Assembly: GCF_004000825.1 (NCBI RefSeq)
Contig: NZ_BILZ01000004.1
Span: 62,001 to 126,000 of the forward strand
Source of the DNA: Paenibacillus kobensis NBRC 15729
Lineage (GTDB): Bacteria; Bacillota; Bacilli; Paenibacillales; Paenibacillaceae
Length of the DNA stretch: 64,000 nt
Direction: 5' to 3'
Part shown: piece after piece, positions 38,401 through 45,400 of the stretch
How the letters are laid out: each line of letters starts with the position of its first letter
How positions within the stretch are numbered: position 1 is the first letter of the stretch
The notes under the pieces: generated by a model
What the model saw: the letters and a program-made list of their open reading frames with translations, nothing else
What the model was told of the DNA's origin: nothing
Databases searched by the model: none
Position numbers and translations under genes: made by a program

Positions 38401-41400
38401 ATGTTTCGAGAATTTATAAGCTGCAAAATTCGATTCGTTCCGGTCGATCAAGGCATGGAGCGGACGGCCCGCTTGCTCCGCAGCAGGCAGATCGTTGTCG
38501 GCCAGACGAATCCAGCAGCGTTCTTTCGCGAACGGATAAATCGGAAGCGTTACCTTCCTGCGCTCGCCCGGTTCATGGAGGAGCCGCCAATCGAGTTCGA
38601 GACCGCCGACCCACAACTGTGCCAGATCCGCAAGATTTCGTTTCGCCAGCAGCTCGCGCACATAAGCATCGTCTGCTTCCGCATGCTCCGCCGCTCTTTC
38701 CGCCATTCCCGCTGACAGATGCTCAAGCACGGTTTCACCGCTGCCCAGTGCCTGCAATTGTTGGATCAAATCGTTCCCGCTCTCGCATAACAAAGCCGCC
38801 CTCGCCTTCATCGGCTCGCGTCCGATCTGCGACGTGTAGGCGGCATCCGGAAGCCATGCATCCAGTTCATCCGACGCCAGATCGTCGCCGCCGAAAACAT
38901 CTTCGACGTACTGCAGCAGCTTTCGCGCATACGCGCGCAGCCGCTCTTCATTACGGGCCGACAGCAGGTAGAGATAAGGGCCTTGCGTTGTTGTCTTTGT
39001 CTCTGAATACGGCTGATCGTATTCCTCGACGATGATATGAGCGTTGGCGCCCCCCGCTCCGAAAGAGCTGATGCCCGCACGCCTAGGACAGCGGACCTCC
39101 GTCCCCCCGATCCGCACAAGCGGCTGCTCCCAGATTGCCGTCTCCTGCTGCACGTAGAATGGGGAACGTTCGAATGCGATCTTCGGATTGGGCCGGGAAG
39201 CGTGAAGCGTCGGCACGAGCTGTTTATGCTTCATCTGCAGCAGCACCTTGAACAAGCCCGCAATGCCGGCTGCCGATTCCAAATGGCCGATATTCGATTT
39301 GACGGAGCCGATGGCGCAGAACCGCTCGTCTTCCGTATACGCTCCGAACGCTTTCGTAAGACCGGCAATTTCGATCGGATCGCCCAGCGACGTTCCGGTT
39401 CCGTGCGCTTCCATATAGCTTATTGTCCGTGGATGCAGACCGGCCTTGTCCAGCGCGTCCATAATTAATGAGGATTGCGCATTCGGATTCGGCACCGTAT
39501 AGCCGCTCGTCGTACCGCCATGATTGACTGCCGTTCCTTTGATAACGCCGTAGATGGCGTCACCGTCGGCAACAGCCTGCTCAAGCGGCTTCAGCAGGAC
39601 GACGCCTGCCCCTTCGCCGGGAACGAAGCCGTCCGCATCTTCGCCGAACGTGCTGCAGCGCCCCTTCTTAGACAGCATTCGCATTGCGCACATGCCGACA
39701 TAACGCGACGGATGAAGGTACATATTCACTCCGCCGGCTATCGCCATCGCGCATTCGCCTTTCAGAATGCTTTCCGCCGCGAGATGGATCGCCGTCAGTC
39801 CCGAAGCGCATGCCGTATCGACTGGCATGCTCGGACCGGTGAAATTAAAATGATAGGACACCCGGTTCGCAATCGACCAAGGCATCGAGTTCGGAATGAC
39901 GATGTTGCCTTTCATCCACTGCTCCGGCCCTAGCAGTGCGTACGTATTCGTCGTTACGCCAGCGAACACGCCGACTTTAGAGTCAAGAGCAGCTCCGGTC
40001 CGATTCGAGGGCCGCGTGTAGCCTGCATCCTCCATCGCTTCCCAGCAGAGAGTAAGGAACAGTCTCTCCTGCGGATCCATCGTCGCCGCTTCTCTTGGCG
40101 AGATGGAGAAGAAGCCGTAATCGAAACGGTCAACGTTACGAAGAAAGCCGCCTTGTTTGCAGTACATTTTGCCCAAGGAAGCCATCTCAGGGTCCGGGTC
40201 ATAATAGCGGTTGGCGTCCCATCGGTCCGGCGGCACTTCGGTAATGCTGTCCCGGCTGTTAATAAGGTTGTTCCAGAACTGCTCCAGCGTGTCCGCCTCA
40301 GGGAAACGTCCGCTAAGCCCGATAATCGCAATGTCCCGGCTGCTGGTACTGTTCGTTGTTGTTGATGTTGTTGATGTTGATGTTGTTGATGTTGTTGCTG
40401 CCGTTGTGATTGGGTCTGCTGCCGCGGATTCGACTACTGCCTGATCTGACTGCGCCTTCTTCCGATCAGAGCGCTTCGGCTGCTCCGCAGGGAACAACGC
40501 GTTCATCGCTGCGCCGTGCCGTTCCAGCATATAATCGGTCAACTCAGAGATGGTCTGATACTCGAACAGAAGTGTTTTGGGCAAATGTCCCGCGTAACGC
40601 TCCATTCTTAGGTTGAACTGCTCTACCATGATGGAGTCGACGCCATACTCTTGGAACGTCCGGTCCGGCCGAATAAGCGAAGGCGGAAGCTTAAGCGCTT
40701 CCTCGAACACCTGCTTCAGCAGTGCTTCGGTGCGGCTGCGCAGCCATTCCCGGTTTACGGGATGGTCTTGAGCCTCCACCTTTTCCTTCTCCTCATCCGC
40801 TGCCGCCCCCGCTGCAGAATCCGCATGCGAATTCAACTGATCCAAAAAACGCTTGAACACCGGCCTGTCGCCGACACCGGCAAAACAGACCGTTTCACGC
40901 AAAGCAGCCGCCGCCTCCATCAATGCCCACGCATCCCCTTCGGGAAGCGGGAGCAGTCCGGCTTCGTCGCGAAGCGTTCTCGCTGCCTGTTCCGGCACCT
41001 TCATGCCGCCGGCTGCCCAGTGCGTCCAGTTGACGGATAGGGTAACGCCATGGCGCTCTCCTGCTCGTACCCGTACGTTCCGGTATTCCGCATACAGATC
41101 CATCATCCGGTTCGCGCAGGCGTAATCGCTCTGCCCCGCATTGCCGAACCGGGCCGCCATTGAGCTGAACAGAATAAAAAAGTCGAGTTGTTCGGAGTGA
41201 ACAGCCTCATCCAAATGAACCGTTCCGGCCAGCTTCGGACCGAGCGTCCGGAGCGTATCCTCGTTGGATTTGCTTAATACATAGCCGTCATAGTGGACGC
41301 CCGCGCAATGAACAATCCCGTCTAACCGGCCGTATGTCCGGCGAATCCTATCTACTAAAGCGGCGGTTTCGTCCTGATTGCTGACATCCGCCTGTATGTA

Positions 41401-42432
41401 TAAGACTTCCGCTCCGAGCTCCTTCAACGCTTGAAGCTTCTCGTCCCTCTTCTTCGATCGTTTGGACCGGCCGGACAGCACGAGCTTCACATCCGCCTTA
41501 TCGGCGATCTGACGCGCTATACTGTAACCGGCACCACCCAGACCGCCGGTAATGAGATATACGCCGCCAGACTTGATCAGCGGTATATCCGGCGAACTCT
41601 CGTGATCCGCTCTCTTCCAAACCGGAACCATGCGACGTCCATTCCGATAAACAACTTCTGAAGCGGATGCTGCGCCAGTTCCGAATTCTGCGCATACAAC
41701 GGAGCCGAGCTGAGCTGCTGCCGATGTTTCGCCTTCCTCCAACTCGACTTGAACCGAGCGGAACCGGTAGGCGTCATTTTCCATCGCCAGCGATTGGCCG
41801 AAAGCACTGACTGCTCCGTCAACCGGGCGGATAACGCCTGGAGCCGTGGTATAAACATACTGAAGATCGACTTCGTGCCGAACTTTATGCTCCATTAATG
41901 CGCGGGCCAAATAAGTCAAAGATATGACCGGCCCCGCTGCCCGCTCGATATCTGCCGCAAGATTCTCGATGGTCACGCCGTCATGCCGGCGTGACCATCG
42001 ATGGATAATGCGATGCGGCAGGCCGCCTTGCCGTGCAAGCGTCTGCATCATCTCCCGGTAATCTGTCTCACGGGATGGATGAAGCACGAACGTATACTCA
42101 TCCGTTTGCTCAAACGCTTCTCCCGGAAGGGCCAGAATAAGCCGTGCCTCGGAGCCGGCATACTGCTGGAGATGGGACCATAACGAACGGTCCGTATCCA
42201 GGAGGAGAATGCAGCAAGGCGTGAACATCGTTTCCGGACTTGCTGCAAGCGGTGCTTCAGCCCATTCCGTCCTGTACAGCAGCCGGTCAGGATAATGCTT
42301 CGCTTCGCCCTCTTCCTTATTCCCGGAATATAGATCCCGAAGCTGCGACAATACGCCCTCCGAACGGATTTGACCGCTCTCTAGCATTTGCAGCAGCTTC
42401 TCTTTTCGGCCGCGGATCGCATCCTTACTCAT
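32452..42432 (-). CDS. Polyketide synthase protein D: KR-ACP-KS-DH-KR-ACP-KS-[ACP*]-DH
   Basis: 3326 aa. Helical docking segment 1-35; KR1 about 90-530; ACP1 (Ser600); Thr/Ser-rich linker about 664-695; KS1 about 700-1130 (Cys875 in the variant Asp-Thr-Ala-Cys-Ala-Ser-Gly); linker domain; DH1 about 1320-1600 with a shortened active-site loop (only four residues between His and Pro instead of eight) but Asp-x3-Gln kept; KR2 about 1610-2070; ACP2 (Ser2148); KS2 about 2255-2690 (Cys2431); carrier-like insertion about 2755-2840 with Pro2795 replacing Ser; DH2 about 2995-3280, His and Asp-x3-Gln intact; C-terminal docking helices 3295-3326. KR1-ACP1 serves the C-methylating module begun in protein C. 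The ATG at 42432 follows GGAGGGG and overlaps gene C by 8 nt; an upstream ATG at 42468 has no such site. Confidence 0.94.
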   Translation of the reverse strand: MSKDAIRGRKEKLLQMLESGQIRSEGVLSQLRDLYSGNKEEGEAKHYPDRLLYRTEWAEAPLAASPETMFTPCCILLLDTDRSLWSHLQQYAGSEARLILALPGEAFEQTDEYTFVLHPSRETDYREMMQTLARQGGLPHRIIHRWSRRHDGVTIENLAADIERAAGPVISLTYLARALMEHKVRHEVDLQYVYTTAPGVIRPVDGAVSAFGQSLAMENDAYRFRSVQVELEEGETSAAAQLGSVVCAEFGTGAASASEVVYRNGRRMVPVWKRADHESSPDIPLIKSGGVYLITGGLGGAGYSIARQIADKADVKLVLSGRSKRSKKRDEKLQALKELGAEVLYIQADVSNQDETAALVDRIRRTYGRLDGIVHCAGVHYDGYVLSKSNEDTLRTLGPKLAGTVHLDEAVHSEQLDFFILFSSMAARFGNAGQSDYACANRMMDLYAEYRNVRVRAGERHGVTLSVNWTHWAAGGMKVPEQAARTLRDEAGLLPLPEGDAWALMEAAAALRETVCFAGVGDRPVFKRFLDQLNSHADSAAGAAADEEKEKVEAQDHPVNREWLRSRTEALLKQVFEEALKLPPSLIRPDRTFQEYGVDSIMVEQFNLRMERYAGHLPKTLLFEYQTISELTDYMLERHGAAMNALFPAEQPKRSDRKKAQSDQAVVESAAADPITTAATTSTTSTSTTSTTTNSTSSRDIAIIGLSGRFPEADTLEQFWNNLINSRDSITEVPPDRWDANRYYDPDPEMASLGKMYCKQGGFLRNVDRFDYGFFSISPREAATMDPQERLFLTLCWEAMEDAGYTRPSNRTGAALDSKVGVFAGVTTNTYALLGPEQWMKGNIVIPNSMPWSIANRVSYHFNFTGPSMPVDTACASGLTAIHLAAESILKGECAMAIAGGVNMYLHPSRYVGMCAMRMLSKKGRCSTFGEDADGFVPGEGAGVVLLKPLEQAVADGDAIYGVIKGTAVNHGGTTSGYTVPNPNAQSSLIMDALDKAGLHPRTISYMEAHGTGTSLGDPIEIAGLTKAFGAYTEDERFCAIGSVKSNIGHLESAAGIAGLFKVLLQMKHKQLVPTLHASRPNPKIAFERSPFYVQQETAIWEQPLVRIGGTEVRCPRRAGISSFGAGGANAHIIVEEYDQPYSETKTTTQGPYLYLLSARNEERLRAYARKLLQYVEDVFGGDDLASDELDAWLPDAAYTSQIGREPMKARAALLCESGNDLIQQLQALGSGETVLEHLSAGMAERAAEHAEADDAYVRELLAKRNLADLAQLWVGGLELDWRLLHEPGERRKVTLPIYPFAKERCWIRLADNDLPAAEQAGRPLHALIDRNESNFAAYKFSKHFTGSEFFLEDHLHMLPAVVYMEMARAAGQLADVSSRVTHLSNVVFASPIMAAAGGVETETLLFPRDDETADFEIRTVSDTSRGAHAQGTLRFGSQVAGTASSSIDISAVMRRCEGGQEEAQLYYRHLASIGAPFGPRFQGIGAFYWNEEEALSAVRMPDGLEQEQSKYALHPTYADACLQTVIAWAYRTSADLDSIYLPFVIGELELAASPLPQAAFVYAKRQASPGASTEEAVYEANMLDENGNVIASFRDYSVRPFQPYQAGTPASNASELHYFRPEWHAGQLQERSAGDRRSHSVILLFDEQEEVAESLRKHADCQESKVIRVARGSGCGWTSDSIYELHPGKGQHYEMLLDQLTERYGPFAGERGLAVVHAWSQELATDSLSQMLERGIVSVFHMMKALQQCGLHASLLFVHATEQTEPHPAYAAVSGFASSVSQESEEIRFRTVALTGHSRKPDDTADLIAAELSFPAGTADVRYAGQERQERRMVRHAAEKNAASLRENGTYMITGGAGGLGKLFAHFLAAQYGARLVLVGRSGMNGAIEQLIAGLRQSGGHAVYMQADIGVPGEAERVVHAAREAFGPIHGVLHCAGTVRDGMLRSKSWSDMEAVMLPKVNGLMQLGEALRNEQLDLFALFSSLSAFGNAGQSDYAYANSFLDHYAARFAGKAHFGKLLSINWPYWYEGGMRLGEQELAALEARHGFRPLDSEDGTHAFSLLLGQQGCQYAVVNGDAQRIQAAFSPERTDEVRHPVSPSAVQNTAADAAAAMELFRADFVKSISAVLQLRESEIQMNSSMSEFGFDSITFTELSNRLNRTYGLNLTPAVFFAHESPESAARHIYEVYGNRLDDYYRESLPEAAPQVQSAGKGSGNAAAAKRAGSMAQSAISKSAPSTSPSRPLTPDRSKAAASGQALPSAGERHLEPVAVVGAAGLFPQSDDIGQFWGHLAAGDNLVTEIPADRWDWRQYYGDPLKEPHKTNIIWGAFMNDPASFDPLFFGISPREAERLDPQARKAIETVYRAIEDAGYKPSDLSGTRTALFMGVSNADYSELMAQHGLESIATQSMLANRISFLLNLRGPSEPVDTACSSSLVAIHRAVEAIRNGGCEMAIAGGVNMIFSPNLYIYESQSGMLSPDGMCKTFDAAANGYVRGEGAGAVLLKPLSRAVEDGDHIYAVIRGTAINHGGRASSVTAPNSGAQADLIVEAYAQAGIDPATVSYIETHGTGTSLGDPVEIEGLKLAFDRMYKQAGHTERPQAHCGLGSVKTNTGHLESASGIAGFIKVLLAMKHRMLPGLIHYTKQNPYIRLEDSPFYLVTEATEWKSLTDKSGRPIPRRAGISSFGIGGVNAHIVLEQFEEREAAASFEEGHSHLFVLSARNKERLSAYAMRVYERLTAEADSGHAGERLSKPMQPGTTERNRVYEILLEEAADVLQVDPGSIDGNADLAEAGFDPASLETFLLRAASRLDADVYGISSGCRSLAELAHLWQESIQTDQAVAAQMDTVSLSESADEEAAWLAHAAYTLQVGREAMAERAAFLVRSKAELADKLLRFAEGDTSLTGVFAGNVQSGKEKLEWLTMLAPAGSNPAEQWLSSGNLEALAKLWTNGMAIDWEQMYGGRIMKRMPLPTYPFAQQRYWMETGPSHRPQQPSIVKPHPLLDYNSSTLRESSYTAMLDASGYYMKDHHVGRRPMLPGAAYAELAKAAAELAGEGQVSRIENMVWVRPFIGTHEPQPLKVVLVPQGDYVSFSMQGAVETGAQTVYAQGRLTFDGPRLNERRTIDLAAVQARCGDTAGPAAFYDMMGKLGIAFGPSFRSLQWIRTNQKEAMSLIRLPEHLLPDYNRYGLHPVLLDGALQTVTGLLNTDGSDPDSGYFPFSVQEIQIFDRLPAEIVVYAVLSKADAEFRTFDLWLTDTSGSVVASLTHYLVKRSERMPVQSLTPVHKPADAVSSPGTAAEQFDVIEILRRLHAGELDWEQADRLIGGAV
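40351..40407 (-). repeat. Trinucleotide-type repeat encoding Thr/Ser-rich linker
   Basis: Short GTT/GAT-type triplet units (minus strand ACA/ACA/ATC-like reading as Thr, Ser and Asn codons) encode the linker between ACP1 and KS1 of protein D. Changes by whole triplets would alter linker length without breaking the frame. Confidence 0.7.
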
Positions 42433-45400
42433 TCCATATCCCCTCCAGCAAACGGTCAGCTTCTTCAATGTTAATTGTCCCTTGCTCCAGCATGCGGATC
42501 ACATCCAGCGTCCGCTGCTCCTCCTGCTCGTCCGTCCATTCCTCTGCAACTGGCTGTGCTGCCGGTTCGAGAATGTTCCCCGCCTTCTCGCTGCTTATCG
42601 GAATCCAATAACGGGCCTTGTCAAAAGGATACGCCGGCAGATCGATAAGCTGCCGCAGACGACTGTGACTAACCTTGTCCCAATCTACGGTCCCGCCAGT
42701 CACCCAACGGGAAGCCGCTGCTTCTATGCTCTCTGGTGTGTTTGCCGGCTGCTGCCGGTTAACAGATTGACGAGAGACGGCGCCGCTGAACATGCCCGGA
42801 AGCATGATCCCCTCTTCCGAATAAGCATTCAACATGGACAACAGCATCTCCGTACTTTCAGCCGCGCATGCCAGACGTTCTTCCATCGGCTCGCGGCCCT
42901 CCTGCAGCGTATAGGCTGCAGACGCCAGCCACAAGTGTTGTCGGGCGTCTTCAGGGCGAGCTTCAGCCAGGATGACATGCTGGGATGCGGCATGCTGTCC
43001 CATCCCTTCGATCCCGATGTGCTGCGCCTCTTGAAAACCGGAATTGTGGAGCGCTGCCCGCCAACTCGCTGCGCTTAGCAGCGGCGAATTGAAGTGCCGC
43101 AAATGCTGATCCTCATACAGCGTCCAGCCGCTGGTTAATCCAAACGTTAAGTTCGCAAAGTCGACGACGCTGGTCATTTCGTTAATCACGATCAACCCTG
43201 CCGGCTTCAGCAGTTCCTTCAAACGGCCAAGCGTTCCTTCAATCCGCTTCGTGGCATGAAGCACGTTGGTCGCGACTATGATATCGAATTCGCTGCTGCC
43301 GAAGCCTTGAACGGAAGGAGCAAGCTCCGCATTATACGTCTTGAACTCCGCAAAAGGATATTTGCGGCCGAACGTCTGCTTCGCTTGCTGAAGCAGCCCT
43401 GCCGAAATATCCGTATAACAATACACAACCCGGTCTGCGAACGGCTTCAATGCTTCCAGCACGAAGGCGCTTGTTCCCCCGGTCCCCGCCCCGACTTCCA
43501 TGATGCGCACTTTCGTATTCGGATCATGCTGCAAACGCAGCTCTGCCGAGGCGGCCACGGCACGTGCCGTAACGCGATTGTAATAATCGACCAGCCTGTT
43601 CCCCCGGTAAATGCCTTCGACCAGCGCAAGCGACCCTTCCGGGAACATGACGTCAGCAAAGCTTTGCCGTCCGCGAAGTACGTCAGGATAAGCATCGAGG
43701 CATGCGTCCAACAGCCGGATGTACGCCGCCATCTCCGGATACTGCCGCAGCATGCTGTCGCGGTGCTCCACAAGACGCTCCGGCGCCGCTTCCGGCACAG
43801 GACGAATGAACGTCACACGCCCTTCATCCATCCTGATCAGTCCGGCCCGAACGAGGATGTCGAGCAAAACTTCGAGCAGTCTCTCGTATTGCAAAGTAAT
43901 GCCGAGCATTCCCCTCAACTCAGCAGCAGCATACGATTCGCCGCCTTCTGCGCTCAATCCCATCCGTTGAAACGATTGGTAGAGACGGAATCGCCCATAA
44001 GCCTCCAGTTCTTCAAATCCAGCAGAAAGAACAGCAATCTCAGCTTCATCCTCCGCATACCGCTGAGACGAGAACCCGCGAATCTCCTCCATCGCCGCGC
44101 CGAAGCTGGAAGTAACGGCAGTAATCAAACCATCTGCTTGTTCCCGCAGCTTGCCGGCCGCGCTCGCGGCAAGTTTTCCCGCCGCCTCGCGAAGGCTTTC
44201 CTTGCTGCGGGCAGAGAGGATGATGCATTGCGGTCCGGTACCAGCGTCTGCGCTCGGCACGGCAGCCGGTTCATATTGTTCAATGATCAAATGCGCATTG
44301 GCTCCTCCGGCTCCGAAGGAGCTTAAACCTGCTCTTCTGGGCAGCTCGACGGTGCGGCCAAGCCTCTCTTCCGTCAGCGGCTGCCAGTCCGTCAGCTCTC
44401 TCTGCACGTAGAACGGAGTCGTTCCGAACGCGATGTTCGGATTCAACTGCTCCGCATGCAAGGAAGGCGCAAGCTGGCCGTGCTTCATTTGCAGTACGAT
44501 TTTGGTCAGTCCGGCTATGCCCGCCGCCGATTCAAGATGGCCGATGTTTGTCTTCACCGAACCGATCGCACAATATTGCACTGATTGCGTATCTTCGCGG
44601 AACGCGTTCGTCAAGCCCGCCACCTCGATCGGGTCGCCCAGCTCCGTGCCGGTTCCGTGCGCTTCGATGTATCCGATCGTCGCTGCGTTCAAGCCTGCTT
44701 TGTCTAACGCGGACCGGATCACAGCCTCCTGAGACTTCGGATTCGGAACGGAATAGCCGTGCGTCCTGCCGCCGTGGTTGACGGAGCTGCTTCGGATAAC
44801 GGCATGAATCCGGTCGCCGTCAGCGATAGCCCGCTTCAGCGGCTTCAGCAGAACAGCACCGACGCCCTCTCCAGGCACGAAGCCGTCTCCATTCGCACCG
44901 AAGCTGTGGCATTTGCCGGTCGGGGACAGCATCTTGATCTGGCTCATGCCGACGTATTTGAACGGATGCAGATAGAGATTGACTCCTCCGGCCAGCGCCA
45001 TGGCGCATTCGCCTTTCCGCAAACTTTCGCAAGCTAGGTGTATCGCAACGAGACTGGAGGAGCACGCCGTATCGACAGGGATGCTCGGTCCCGTAAAATT
45101 CATCGCGTAGGATACCCGGTTCGGGATGGACCAAGGCATCGAATTCGGCGTCACCATGTTGCCCTTCGACCATTGCTCCGGCGCCAGCAGCATATACGTG
45201 TTCGATGTTACCCCAACGAATACGCCGACATTCGCTCCTTCTCCGTCGCCTGCCGCTTCCTGCAGCTTGCTTCTTGTGTAACCGCCATTTTCCAGAGTGG
45301 CCCATGCCGTCTCCAGAAATAAACGTTCCTGCGGATCCATCATCTCCGCTTCACGGGGGGAAATCTGGAAGAACAGCGGATCGAAGCGGTCGGCACCGGA

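Noticed and set aside
40351-40407. Phase-variable repeat switching protein D on and off
   Set aside because: The repeat works in multiples of three, so slippage would alter linker length but not shift the frame.
43256-44326. 356-aa plus-strand reading frame opposite the methyltransferase of protein C
   Set aside because: It is antisense to a clearly recognised MT domain, has no family resemblance and arises from GC-rich coding sequence on the other strand. Many similar antisense frames exist across the PKS genes.
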